A stretch of DNA of 64,000 nt from contig NC_064540.1 in assembly GCF_023856365.1 (NCBI RefSeq), positions 10,197,691-10,261,690 of the forward strand. Reading direction: 5' to 3'. Below are positions 46,020 through 57,500 of this stretch, piece by piece. The position numbers and the translations under genes were made by a program. How positions within the stretch are numbered: the stretch's first letter is position 1; each line of letters begins with the position of its first letter. The notes beneath the pieces are model-generated. The model made no database searches, was not told the DNA's origin, and saw nothing but the letters and a program-made list of their open reading frames with translations. The stretch is from Brienomyrus brachyistius (Eukaryota > Chordata > Actinopteri > Osteoglossiformes > Mormyridae).

Positions 46020-46464
46020 TTTTTTTTTGGAGGATCCCGGAGCCTATCAAAGGTTCCCAAAAGTTATCAAATACTAGCAGCTCAGAGTTGCAGCAGAATA
46101 GACCATCTGTGATGCACTTTAAGGATAAGACTGTTAATAAAAAAGCAGCAACATTACGGGGCTGCGAGATGGCACTGCTTGGCCGAGAGGCGGCATGTCG
46201 TAGTTTGGAAGGCCAGCTGGCTCAGAAGCACCAGAAGCTGCTGGAGGTGGAGGCCCAGCACATGAAGGAAATTCGCGAGCAGTACGAGTTGGTGGCCAAT
46301 CTGCTTGGCACACCTGCAAGAGGCCATCCACCTGGAGCAGCTTTATAGGGCCATCCGATCCTGCAAACAGGAGGCCCTGCGGCAGGACCCGCTTGTTGCA
46401 CAACACCAGGGCTCTTCTAGGCGGGGTAGACAGAAGAGCCGGGGCCAAGAGGCCGTGCTGTCGT
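46020..46464 (+). pseudogene. Unrecognised coiled-coil protein fragment with a frameshift
   Basis: After a T-tract, an open frame runs to 46348, with an acidic/basic helical stretch from about 46165 (ACRSLEGQLAQKHQKLLEVE, MKEIREQYELVANLL). Near 46307 the frame shifts by one base, and the helix continues in the next frame (LQEAIHLEQLYRAIRSCKQE) to a TAA at 46464. The heptad-like Leu spacing carries across the shift, so this looks like one coiled-coil exon or retrocopy broken once. Parent gene not recognised. It lies just beyond the outer end of the copy B arm. Confidence 0.45.
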
Positions 46465-46700
46465 AAATCTCCAGCAGCCCTGTGGCTGGTTGTCTCTGAA
46501 GGGAGCCTGGCTGTGGGATGCCTACTCATGAGGTCAATCTGCAAGTTCAGCTTACTTGTACAAGTAATGCCAGTTCCTCCCCCAAGAACTACACCACCTA
46601 CCATCTAGTGGTCCCAAAAAGTGAATGCTGGATTTGAGTGCTGCAAAGGAAGAGTGATGGTGCCACTTCAAGTAACCCACTCAAGTTTAATATTACCAAT

Positions 46701-46706
46701 TTTATT
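46701..46706 (-). terminator. Polyadenylation signal of copy B
   Basis: AATAAA on the minus strand about 575 bp beyond the stop. Copy C has the same signal in the same place. Confidence 0.7.
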
Positions 46707-47279
46707 CAGCACCAGTTTGATACAGCTGGAAAATGGCATTTCTTAGTCAGATGGTAGCTGGAATGTACTCCCAGTTGAATTCTTTTGATGCAAATCTTAA
46801 TTTGCCAGACATTTACAGGTATTTAAATCAGTAACAGCAGTTGAATATAGACCATTCCATTTAAGGTTCACAGCTGCTCAGGAAATCAAGCAAACTGCCT
46901 AAAGTACATCAATATTCAGAAGCAAATACAAATCCATTCCATCAGTAAGCTACCCTAAACAGCACCACCCAATATGAGTCTATAGCAAAATTCATGGCGA
47001 CCACCTTCCTGACTGGCAGTCTGGCACACAAGGCAAGCTGTGGGGAAAAGCCTAGCAGAAGATTGCAGTGAATGTACTGGGTAAACTGGTTGATAGTGGG
47101 GTTTTCCCAAAGCAGTGTTAGAGGGCATTGTGGAAAACTGGTTAGTGGACTAGATGAAGGGATTTAAGCAAATTGACTATAAGGATTTGACTGCTACAAC
47201 CTCATTGGGACAATAGGATCAGAAAGTGCAGTAGGGGATTTGGTATGTTATTTGGGTCAGCTGATACATTACAGGGTGC

Positions 47280-50058
47280 TTAGGGAAAGGAACCACTGTA
47301 CAGCTGGTATTGGAGGGCAGCAGTAGGTGGCGTAGGGGTAGGAGAACCCAAGGGATACCAGAATTTAAGGGGGTTTTGGAACTGGTATTGGACGGCAGCA
47401 GTAGGTTTTGGGGTAGGTAGACCCATTAAGGAATACCAGAATCTAGGGGGGTTTTGGAACTGGTATTGGAGGGCAGCAGGAGTAGGCTTTGGGGTAGTTG
47501 GACCCTTGAAATACCAGAATGGAAAGGGGTATTTGGGGACAGCAGGAGTAGGCTTTGGGGTAGGTAGACCTATCAAGGAATACCAGAATTTAGGGGGGTT
47601 TTGGAACTGGTATTTGGGGACAGCAGGAGTAGGCTTTGGGGTAGTTGGACCCTTGAAATACCAGAATGGAAAGGGGTATTTGGGGACAGCAGGAGTAGGC
47701 TTTGGGGTAGGTAGACCTATCAAGGAATACCAGAATTTAGGGGGGTTTTGGAACTGGTATTGGAGGGCAGCAGGAGTAGGCTTTGGGGTAGTTGGACCCT
47801 TGAAATACCAGAATGGAAAGGGGTATTTGGGGACAGCAGGAGTAGGCTTTGGGGTAACTGGGTAGTAAGGGACAGGATAGGGAGCAAACGGGGGATACAC
47901 AGGTGGAAATACAGTGGGAGCAACAGTTGTAGTAACTGGAGCTTTTAACAAGCTAAAAGGAAACCACGGGTAGAATGCTGGGAATTTAGGATATGGGGGT
48001 GTGGTAGGTGCTGGAGTAGTAATGGTATAGTATGGGAAATATATCAAAGGTGTAGCTGGAGTAGGAGTACTTGTCAAAGGGCACACCAGGGTCATCTCTC
48101 CACCTGCAGAACGCAGCCTCAAGGTAGGGCCTGAGTCCTAGGACCAAAAAAAAAAAAAATAAAACTGGTTAAGCAATTCCACTTGTCAAACCTGTGTCTA
48201 GATGTGGAACACTTCTGGCTCCATGTCCAAGTGCTTTGCTTGCCTAGTTGATCTAGTAGATACTCAGAACTATGGAAAGACTGACATAGGCTAGAAGCAT
48301 TGCATCTAATGAAATGTGTGCCTTGCATTTACTTCAGCAAGTTCTGTACTTGCATCCTCTCAGAAGGTCTGGCACCACGTGTCCCATCAAGGTTAAGCAT
48401 GACCATTCCACTACACCAATGTCAACCCATTAATGATCACACTGATGAGCACAGCTTACCCTCAGCTCCACACAGGGTGTGGTAAAGGGAACTGTAATAA
48501 GCAGCTGTCCAGGGCCTTGGTCCACGTTGTAACCACATTTCCCACAGACTGCCAGCAGGGGTTCCCATGAGCCACTCACTGTAGCAACAACCCAGTGGTT
48601 AATGCTGATGTGGGGATCCAAGGAGCCACAGCTTGCTTAACTGAGCATGAAACCCAGCCATGTGTTCAGTAAAACCAATGTCATCCTGTACACATACAAA
48701 GCCAAGCTGCAGAAATGCATCCCTGTCACCATCTTAAGCACTCCCAATATGCATTAGCCAGTACCATTAATCCTTGAGTTAGAGAAAGAGGCCAGACACG
48801 GTTGAGACCCAAAGAAATGGCTAAACAAGATTCAGTCATGAATCAGTTGACCACAGCTGCAGAAAAATTTGAGCACACTCTTGTTTCCACCCACAATCAT
48901 GAACCGCTTTCCCCACCAAGTTCAGTTACACTTCATATGGGGTTCTGTAGTGTACAAATACACTCCTGATATTGCTGTACATCACTAGAAATACATGGGA
49001 TGATTCTTCAATATACACATTGCCCAGCCATTTGCAGCATATCACTATATGTGACCACATATTGTCCAAGTGGTTGTACTTCATGCAAAGTTGAATTTCA
49101 CTCACCCTTTACACTAAGCTCTTCTGCTACAGCCCCCTCCAGCTTAACCACCATACTGGAGGAGCCACAGGAGACCGTAGGGGGAGAGGGGGAACTCTCA
49201 GGACAGGACATCATTACAGGAATCCCCCAGACTTGCAGTGGCAGGGTATAATAGCCACGCTGGGATCGAACACAAGGAACGAGAATCATTTGAAAGCCGT
49301 AGCTATGGGGGGGGAATCATGGGGCTACATGGCAATAACACACCTGTCTGGTCACATAGCAGCCATTATAGGGAGCCACCAGTGTTGCATCTCGTCGTGC
49401 CCGTCTGACAGAGAAGCCACAGTGGGAAGGCAGCTGTGACAGGGGTACTGCTGGGGCACCATCTACAGGACAGTCACCATACCACTATGAGCCACAAAGG
49501 GATCAATAACTGAAAATTCACCACCTCAAGTCACTCACCTCTACCCACCCGCAGGTGGGAAACCTTATTTCCCCTCAATTTCAATGACATGCCATCATGG
49601 CCACACTGCACTGACAGCCCCAACTGCTCCAGTCTCTCCTGATCACCTGCAAGACACACTCTAGTAATCACAGGATGTTCTGCATTATCCCAGAGACTAG
49701 AAACCCTCCAAATAGTGACCATTTTCACCACACAATAGACCCCCCTAAACATACAGTAACCACAACCTTTGTAAAGAACCTGGTCCGACTGGTAACCATG
49801 ACCATAAACCAGACTCCCGTTAGCTGCCTCGATAGCGTTAGTCGCATTCCCAGCACTGGGTGGCATCAGAGAGCTGCGACCCATTTGTAACCTGCCGAAA
49901 CCATTTCTCTCCGCATTTTGGTCTCGGTCATCGCTTTTCCGAATAACTTCGAGGTTCAAAGGAGGATCAACTCTGCTTGCAGTAATCATCCCATGGTTTA
50001 GTAACAAACAGCTGTATATCAGTATTAAAAGGTAATTTATCCCGATTACTGGCGCCAT
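47280..50058 (-). CDS. Secreted ZP-N-like protein with Pro/aromatic repeats, copy B (intact)
   Basis: Minus-strand exons: 50058-49741, 49638-49539, 49462-49342, 49302-49106, 48578-48460, 48137-47280 (1713 nt, 570 aa, no stop). A signal peptide (GINYLLILIYSCLLLNHG) is followed by a short linker with N-X-S/T sites. Module 1: LSVQCGHDGMSLKLRG, HCGFSV, APYNGCYVT, LVPC, TLPLQVWGIPVMMSCP. Module 2: VSCGSSSMVVKLEG, SWEPLLAVCGKCGYNV, TTPCVEL, GGEMTLVCP. The V-x-C...M-x-L opening resembles ZP-N-type modules of fish egg-envelope proteins; no ZP-C or transmembrane segment is seen. The C-terminal half is a TPKPTPA(V/A) repeat with aromatic blocks FWYFKGPT and FWYSLIGLP. Probably an extracellular coat or matrix protein; function not established. 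The promoter suggests oocyte expression. Confidence 0.75.
47340..47880 (-). repeat. 147-bp coding tandem repeats in copy B exon 6
   Basis: Three dimeric units of 49 codons (TPKPTPAVPKYPFPFWYFKG half plus TPKPTPA..YQFQNPP.FWYSL half), then two degenerate half units. Units are almost identical at the DNA level, pointing to recent unequal exchange or slippage. Confidence 0.85.
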
Positions 50059-50131
50059 TGCACACGTACAATCTGATTCACAGGATGGCAAAAACCTAGC
50101 AAAACACTAAAAGGATTTTGAAAACACATCC

Positions 50132-50192
50132 TTATAAATACTGGTTCAGTCCAATTAAAATTAACGCAGACGTCATGCTACATTTTCACGTG
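50132..50192 (-). promoter_or_regulatory. Copy B promoter: E-box, CCAAT box, TATA box
   Basis: Reading on the minus strand: CACGTG (50192-50187), ATTGG inverted CCAAT (50155-50151), TATTTATAA (50140-50132), then the ATG at 50058. The order and spacing are the same upstream of copies A and C. Confidence 0.65.
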
Positions 50193-50252
50193 TATTTTAC
50201 GATATTCCGGTAAATAGACTTCTTTCTTAACAATCACATTAAGTTTTTACGC

Positions 50253-51040
50253 TCTCCTGGGATCAGTAAAGTTTCATTCAATGTGATGAAAGTTTATCCC
50301 ATTTATTTGAACACCTCTTTTCTGCTTCTCATTCGAAACGTCACACCATGGATATGCACTCGGATCTTTACAAATGTAAAATAGTCTATTGTATGTTACT
50401 AAAATAGTCACTGTATTTGGAAGGTTTCTGTCCTCCGTTTTATTTCTTTCTACCAGTTGGTTCCCGGATTGTCCCAGATTTTGGTGAAAATTCACATATA
50501 ACTTAGAATGTCGTAAATAAAACGTGACTTTCTTCTACCGCTGTTCTTTTTTCTTTCCTGGTTATGTTTATGCATCCAATGTGTCCGTAAACGGTTAAGA
50601 ACTGGTAAAGACTACAGCAACGATTGGTCATGTTTATATTTTTGTTTGATTAATAAAAAGATATGAGAGCATATAAACGCCACTATAAAGTCGTATATAC
50701 CAGTGGAAAAACTCGGGACTTTTTAAACCCGAATTGGGGGTATATCATTACAACAATCATGGCGTAGGCAATGGATAGCTCCACTGTGAAAGACAAATTA
50801 CTGTATTTTTAAAGCAGTACATTTCTTATGTAGCGCGTTATTGCAAAACTCTATATTGTTTTAAATGTTGAGATTGTTATTAAATGGTGTACCATGGAAA
50901 AAAAATTTCACAAACCTGTCTGAGTAATTTTAAATAGCAAGGATGAAAATGATTTGGATGGTCTCAGAGAATGCATGCAGTCAGTTGGAGTACACCTGAA
51001 AATCTGTTGCTTTAAAACCTCCCAGTGCTTTTGTAATACA
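50253..51040. other. Spacer of the inverted duplication, left part
   Basis: AT-rich DNA with no gene or complete element recognised. It is the first part of the 7-kb spacer between the arms. Confidence 0.5.
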
Positions 51041-51044
51041 CTAA

Positions 51045-52325
51045 ATTGCCAACAGTATTGGGACATCCCTCCAAATCATTGAATTCTGGTGTTCCAATCA
51101 TTTCCATAGCCACAGGTACAGTGAGGGGAATAATTATTTGACCCCCTGCTGAATTCCTAAGTTGCCCCATTAATAAATAAATGAGAAGTCTGTAATTTCA
51201 GTGGTATGTTTATTTAAACAGCAAAAGATATATTATTAACAAGAATTTAGCAGGGGGTCAAATAATTATTTCCCTGACTGTATATAAAATCAAGCACCTA
51301 GGCATGCAGGCTGCTTCTACAAACATTTGTGAAAGAGTGGGTTGCTTTCAGTTCAGTGAATTCAAGTCTGGTACCATAATAGGATGCCACCTGTACAATA
51401 AGTCCATTTGTGAAATTTCCTCGCTACTAAATATTCCACAGTCAACTGTTAGTGGTATTAAAACAAAGTGGAAGCAATTGGGAAAAACAACTTAGCCACA
51501 AATGTAAGGCCACGTAAAAACCACAGAGCGTGGGCAATGCATGCTGAGGCACATTGTGTATTAGTCATCAACTGTCTGCAGGGTCAGTAGCTACAGGCCT
51601 CCAAACTTCTTGTGGTCTTCATATTAGCTCAAGAACATCACCAAGTGCAACGCAAAGCGTCGGATGCAGTGGAGTAAAGCACGCCGCCACTGGATTCCAG
51701 AGCAGTAGAGACATGATTTCTGGAGTGACAAATCACGCTTCTGTGTGGCAGTCTGATGGACGAGTCTGGGTTTGGTGGTTGCCCAGAGAGCGGTAATTGC
51801 CTGAGTGCATTGTACCAGTTTAAAGATGTTAAACCCCAAGGGGTTGGGCTTGGCCCTTTAATTCCAGTGAAAGGAACTTTTAATGCTGCAGCATTTGATA
51901 CCATTTTAGACAGCTTCATGCTCCCCAACCTTGTGGGAACAGTTTAGGGATGGCCCCTTCCTATTCCGACATGACTGCGCACCAGTGCACAAAGCAAGGT
52001 CCATAAGGATATGGATGAGCGAGTCTGATGTGGAAGAACTTGACTGGCCTGTGCAGAGCCCTGACCTCAACCCAACAGAACACCTTTGAGATGAATTAGA
52101 GCGGAGACTGTGAGCCAGTGCCTGACCTCACAAATGTTCTCTTGAAAGAATGGTCAAAAATTCCCATAAACACACTTCTAAACTTTGTGGACAGCCTTCC
52201 CAGAAGAGTGGAAGCTGTTATAGTTGCAAAGGGTGGGCCAACTCCATATTAAAGCCTATGTATTAATAATGGGATGTCAGTAAAGTTCATGTGTAAAGGT
52301 GTCCCAATACTTTTGGTAATATAGT
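51045..52325 (+). mobile_element. Full-length but decayed Tc1-like transposon
   Basis: The ends are inverted (TTGCCAACAGTATTGGGACA at 51045 and its counterpart GTCCCAATACTTTTGG near 52300). The + strand encodes a Tc1 transposase in pieces: DNA-binding part ISSLLNIPQSTVSGIKTKWK (about 51415-51480), a first-Asp region W-S-D-K-S-R-F (about 51720), and FRHDCAPVH...WPVQSPDLNPTEHL (about 51960-52090). Several stops and frameshifts. Interrupted by a nested MITE at 51115. Confidence 0.85.
51115..51287. mobile_element. Nested MITE inside the Tc1 element
   Basis: Inverted ends ACAGTGAGGGGAATAATTAT (51117) and its complement ending ATTATTTCCCTGACTGT (about 51281), plus inner GACCCCCTGCTGAATT and AATTTAGCAGGGGGTC. 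About 170 bp, noncoding, TA-flanked, so itself Tc1/mariner-like. Confidence 0.8.
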
Positions 52326-52339
52326 GTAGCTTTGTCTCT

Positions 52340-54870
52340 ATCCAAATTGAAGTAGGGTGACCAGATAATCCATGCCATCCCGAGAACCACAGGCAGGAAT
52401 GATTTCCTGTGTCGTTCAGTGGAGCATTTGGGTAATCTTAGTCTCTCACTGAACATGCTCCTGTGACTATCCAGCACGTCATGGAGGGGGTGGGAGGTAT
52501 TGTCCAGCATTGTCCTGAACTTAGATAACATCCGCCTCTCCAACACCACCTTTAGAGGGTCCAGCTCCATCCCCACAACATTACTGACCTTGCGGATCAG
52601 TTTTTTGAGTCTGTTGGCAGCCGCTACTCTCAGCCTGCTGCCCCAGCATGCAACAGCGTAGAGTACTGTATGGCACTGGCCACAACAGACTCATAGAATA
52701 CCCTGAGCATTGTCCTACAGATGTTAAAAGACCTCAACCGCCTCAGAAAATAGAGGGCTCTGGCCCTTCTTGCGCAGTGCAGTTGTGTTTTTAGTCCAGT
52801 TTATCAATGTATACTCCAAGGTATTTGTAGTCCTCCACTATGTCCACTGAAACAAGGGTCACTGGTTTTCTGGTCCTCCTAAAGTCCACAATCATTTCCT
52901 TGGTCTTTGTCACATTCAGCTGCAGATGATTCTGCTCGCACCACGCGACAAAAGAATCCACCACAGCCCGATACCCCATCTTATCACCTCCACTGATGCA
53001 TCCAACCACCGCTGAGCCATCAGAAAACTTCTGAAGATGGCAGGTCTCTGTGCAATAGCTGAAGTCTGTAGTGTAGAGGGTGAATAGGAAAGGAGAGAGG
53101 ACTGTCCCTTGTGGTGCCCTGGTGTTGCTGATCACCTTGTTAGACACACAGCGGTTAAGACGCACATATTGTGGTCTTTCTGTCAGGTAATCTACAATCC
53201 AGGACACTAGAGAGGCATCCACCTGTATCGCAGTCAGCTTCTCACCCAGGGGAGTCGGCCTCATGGTATTGAATGCACTGGAAAAGTCAAAGAACATGAC
53301 CCTCACAGTGCTCGCCAATTAGTCCAGATGGACGTAGACACGATTGAGCAGGTAGATGGCGTCCTCAGCTCCAAGGTGGGGCTGGTAAGCCAACTAAAGG
53401 GGGTCCAGATGTGGTCTGACCATGGGACAGAGATGGTCGAGGATGAGCCTTTCCAGGGTCTTCATGATGTGGGAAGTCAGTATCACAGGTCTGTAATCAT
53501 GGGGACCAATGGATGTGACGCCTTTGGTACAGGAGTGAGGCATGACGTTTTCCATTGTACTGGGACCCTCTGCAGCCTCGAGGGCATGGGGACTCACCCC
53601 GTCTGGTCCTGGAGTCTTCTCAGCTGTCTCTGAACTTGGTTGTAAGTGAAAGCGACAGGTGAGAAAGGGGTGTCAGGTCTTTCATAGGAGGCTATGGTAC
53701 AAGGAGGAGAGAGGGGGAGAGAGAGTGGCGTGGCTGAGGATTGCAGGCTGACTGCAGATAAGTGAGAAAGGGGGTAGGCATTAACTGCAGTGTCGAATCT
53801 GTTGAACAAATTCAACTCGTTGGCTTTGTCCTCACCGCCCTCAGCCCCTCTGCTGTTGGATGGCCTGAATCCAGTGATGTTCTTCATGCCTCTCCGCACC
53901 TCTCTCATGCTTTTCTGGAGTTTCCACTCCAGCTTTCTCCTATAATTGTCCTTAGCCTTTCTGATCTTGCCCCTCAATAATCTCTGAATCATTCTCACCT
54001 CCTCTCTATTGCCCTCTCTGAAGGCCCTCTTCTTGTTGAGGAGGGCTTTGATGTCTTTAGTATCCAGGGCTCTTTATTTACATAATTCTTATAATGGACA
54101 ATAGAGTCGGTGCAGAAGGTTATGTAATCAGTGATACACTCAGTAAGCCCACTGATGTCCTCACCATGGGGCTCACATAGCGCTTGCCAGTCTGTCACCT
54201 CAAAGCAACCCTGTAGTTCTACCAAGGCCTCCTCTGACCACCTCCTAATACTCCTTGTGGTCACAGGCTCCCTCTTCACGATAGCCACATAGTAGGGGTG
54301 ATGTGAATCAGTTTACAATCTGACTTACCCAGTGAGGGGAAGGGAGAGGAACTGTATGCGTGACAGTGTCACATGCAGCTGTGGCGTTAGTGGAGGGAGG
54401 AACATAAACAGCCACCAAGATCACAAAACTGTACACTTGGGTCAAAAATTAGAAATTAGGATTATGGTATCAAATGAAAGAGCACAAAAAAATCCTCAAA
54501 AAATATCTAAAACTATGGCCATGCGACTTCCATACAGTTTTGTGCTGGAGGGTCACATATGGCCTGAGTGCAACAGTGCTCAGTTAAATGTCCAGGCAAC
54601 AAATCCGTTCTTTAATTGATATATGAGCAGGGTTACACCCCCGGTTGTTGTAAAGAACAGCAAGCCCCTCTCCTTTCTGCTTACCGCTTATGGAGCTGTC
54701 CCTATCAGCCCGAACAGTGTGGAAGCCTTCAACAGATGCATTCTCATCGGGAATATTCTGGTTCAGCTATAATTCCATGAGGCACATCAGGCTACACTCC
54801 TGATACTCCCGCTGACTCTGGGCTAACGCTGTTAGTTCTTCCATCGTATTAGCTAGCGATCGCTAATATG
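52340..54870 (-). mobile_element. Non-LTR retrotransposon (LINE) with decayed endonuclease and RT
   Basis: On the minus strand, an apurinic-type endonuclease part at about 54720-54340 (RADRDSSISGKQKGEG, VAVYVPPSTNATAACDT). Then comes a linker region (54288-53594, RKAKDNYRRKLEWKLQ), and the reverse transcriptase at 53597-52791 (DYRPVILTSHIMKTLERLIL, FFDFSSAFNTM, PQGTVLSPFLFTLYT). The 3' end reads LPVVLGMAWI. The RT catalytic FSDD-type motif reads FSDG, and frames are broken in several places, so it is inactive. It belongs to the Jockey/CR1/L2/Rex-type fish LINEs; exact family not assigned. Confidence 0.88.
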
Positions 54871-55034
54871 ACAATTCAAATAAATGTAAAGTAGCCTACA
54901 GACTGACAATCAACTTTATTAACTTAATCCTCTCCTTCCAAGGTTCCCCCAATGTTATGGGTGTAAGACTGCACCTATGTCCATATCCAGGCCCCATTTG
55001 AACCTGTAGAGGCAGACTATGTCAACTGCAAATC

Positions 55035-55390
55035 TTTCCATAGCCTGAATATACAGGGTTCAGCTGGCCATACACCGTTAGGCAGAACAGTAGGACCCGG
55101 GTTTGAGTCTCTGCCTGGGTCACATGTGTGCATGTTCTCCCCATGTCGTCGTGGGGTTTCCTCCGGGTACTCCAGTTTCCCCCCACAGTCCAAAGACATG
55201 CTGAGGCTAAATGGAGTTACTAAATTGGCCGTAGGTGTACATGTGTGAGTGAATGGTGTGTGAGTGTGCCCTGCGATGGCCTGGTCCCCCCATCCTGGGT
55301 TGTTCCCTGCCTCGTGCCTATTACTTCCGGGATAGGCTCTGGACATCCCGCGATAGGATGGATAAGCAGGTTGGAAAATGGATGGATTAT
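55035..55390 (+). mobile_element. V-SINE-type SINE, head diverged
   Basis: The central block GCATGTTCTCCCCATGTCG and CCTCCGGGTACTCCAGTTTC and the 3' end GATGGATAAGCAGGTTGGAA are clear; the tRNA-like head is degenerate (GTTAGGCAGAACAG). Confidence 0.8.
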
Positions 55391-55985
55391 ATTGTCATAA
55401 CTGTTATTCTTTTCTTGCCAATAAAAGTTACTCAAATGGTGAACATACAGTAAATTTGTTAGAAGAGAATATTGAATGTATTTTTAGTAAATCTTAAGTA
55501 ACATGCAAATATAGAAAATCTCAGTGTGTGTAACAACTGGAACATGGACAGATGGAAATATATTCAATGTTATTACAATCAAGTTGGAACCAGAAAAACT
55601 TGTCATCAAGTTAGAATGAAATAGGGCCATAAAAACATAATTAAAAATGGTAGGAGTTATTAATCCCAACATTTATCTGACTGTTGACTTTAGCTAATGT
55701 TAAGTATTCATTGGGGATGAATGGATGGATGGAATGGGGTGGACTTTGGAGATGTTTGTCCCCCCAGTACTTTTAACATAATCAACACTGACTTTTACAT
55801 GTAATAAATGGTCTCTTCCCAAAGAGCAATGGTATTATTATCTAACAGATCCTACTACCACAATAGAGACTCATGCTTTTATACATAGTTGATTATTTCT
55901 CAGATGTTGCCTGATATCACTGAATGCATTACATAAATTAAACCATGTGTCAAAGGATGAAGATGAGGACCCATGTCATAGTAGT
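55391..55985. other. Spacer DNA without recognised feature
   Basis: AT-rich sequence between the SINE and the hAT-like element; short frames only. Confidence 0.5.
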
Positions 55986-56632
55986 GCAGTGCTCCCCAAC
56001 CATTTTGCTACCACTGACCGGTTTTATTCCGTTAACATTTCCACGAACCGGGGGCGGAGGGGCGGGCGTGTTAAGAGACGTACGGAGACGTGTAACCGTC
56101 CCCAACCTTTTTTGCGCTATGAACCAATTTCATGTCAAACATTATTTTCACGGACCGGTATAGAAACAACTAAAAACAAAGTGCGTAAAAAAATAACTCA
56201 CCATCCCGCTGAATTAAAGTCCTGAATGAGAGCCTGTATGTCCGTTATAGCGAATAAAACTACAGCTGGATATCACTGGCACGCCACGCACTTTGTAGAT
56301 GGAGCATGCATGCCCGTTATAACCGAACAAAACTACAGCTAAAAGCGGCCCTGAGGACCAAATCGTTTGTCCGTTATCAGCGAAATTTCGTTATAATGCG
56401 ATTCCGCTGTATGAGATGCTTTTTCTGCATGTTCTTAAAGGCTCACGGCCGAGACCAGCGGACCTCGTCCGTTATAGACGATATTCTTAACGGGATTTTA
56501 CTGTAATCACCAAGTGCGTTGCTTATGAGCCACAGATGGAAGTGTTTTCCAAAATAAAACAGCCTCTGTTATCCGTTCGCCGCGGCCCGGCACAAAATGC
56601 TCCACGACCCGGTGAATGGGGACTAGGGGACA
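55986..56632. mobile_element. Nonautonomous hAT-like element
   Basis: The left end GCAGTGCTCCCCAACCATTT and the GACCGGTTTTATTCCG block, with a right end CCCGGTGAATGGGGACTAGG, follow the pattern of fish hAT MITEs (CAGTGGTCCCCAACC type). The interior holds repeated CCGTTATA(G)CGAA words and no transposase. Confidence 0.55.
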
Positions 56633-57305
56633 CACGGGGAAGTCATAGGCCTATCTGATTATATGTAGTTGCTTATTGTCCATCTGAAGATGAGGGTTCA
56701 TTCACCTTAACAATACAGCTGAGCCCAGTAAGAATTTAAAAATTAAAGTATATGTAGAGAATTAACAAAATGTTCTTCTCCTAGTCGTCTTATAAGGAAT
56801 AATACATGGTTTATCCGTATAAGCTTATAAACCCTTTAAATATTCTATGAAGTTTTTAAGGGAGAAAAACTAGAAAAATATGCAGTATCATTTTGAGTAC
56901 ACACATATTTTGTGGATAGCACGACATACCATTGGTTTGCCAATGTGTTCCGCATCTACTATATAATATAAAGGAAAAAACGAAGGCAATACATAAAGTT
57001 TGTAAAAATGTGACGGCAAATCCACGGTGGGTGATGTTTCAAATGAGAAGTTCAAATAAACCAATAAAAAAAGTAAAAGTTTAAATAAAATGAACACGTG
57101 TTCAAATAAATAGGATGAACTTACATCAAATTCAAATTAAGCTTTGCTGATCCAAAGGGAGCGTTAAGCTACTAAATAAATCATGGACTGGCATGAGAAA
57201 CTGTACCGTTAGTGAAAATATTGGCCGGAAATGGACAGAATGTCTAGCCGGGGAATAATTTCTGGTTCTATGTCGACCGCCTCTTGAAGAAAAGGTTGCG
57301 CCAAA
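56633..57305. other. Spacer of the inverted duplication, right part
   Basis: AT-rich DNA, no gene recognised; ends where homology to the left arm begins. Confidence 0.5.
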
Positions 57306-57362
57306 TTAAACTTTAACGTGATTCTAAAGAAGGAAGTCTATTTACTGGAATTTCGTAAAATA

Positions 57363-57424
57363 CACGTGAAAATGTAGCCTAACGCGTCCAGTAATTTTAA
57401 TTGGGCAAAACCAGTATTTATAAA
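57363..57424 (+). promoter_or_regulatory. Copy C promoter: E-box, CCAAT box, TATA box
   Basis: CACGTG (57363-57368), ATTGG (57400-57404), TATTTATAAA (57415-57424), then ATG at 57501. The same layout as copy B; in copy A the E-box is CATGTG. ZP gene promoters are known to use an E-box bound by FIGLA near a TATA box. Confidence 0.65.
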
Positions 57425-57500
57425 CACATGTTTTCATTACTCCTTTTCGTGTTGTGTTAGGAGGTTTTTGCTATCCTGTGAGCCAGCTTGCAAGCGTGTA

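Larger units (their letters stand above)
46595..50252 (-). repeat. Inverted duplication, left arm (contains copy B)
   Basis: This arm matches 57306-60755 in reverse complement. The match runs from beyond the polyadenylation signal through all exons and introns to about 190 bp upstream of the start codon. Differences are mostly scattered substitutions plus a different number of exon 6 repeats. Confidence 0.92.

Noticed and set aside
47506..47948. Plus-strand frames GVGFGV.../YQNLGGFWNWY over copy B exon 6
   Set aside because: Antisense shadow of the coding tandem repeats; no start context, promoter or splice partners.
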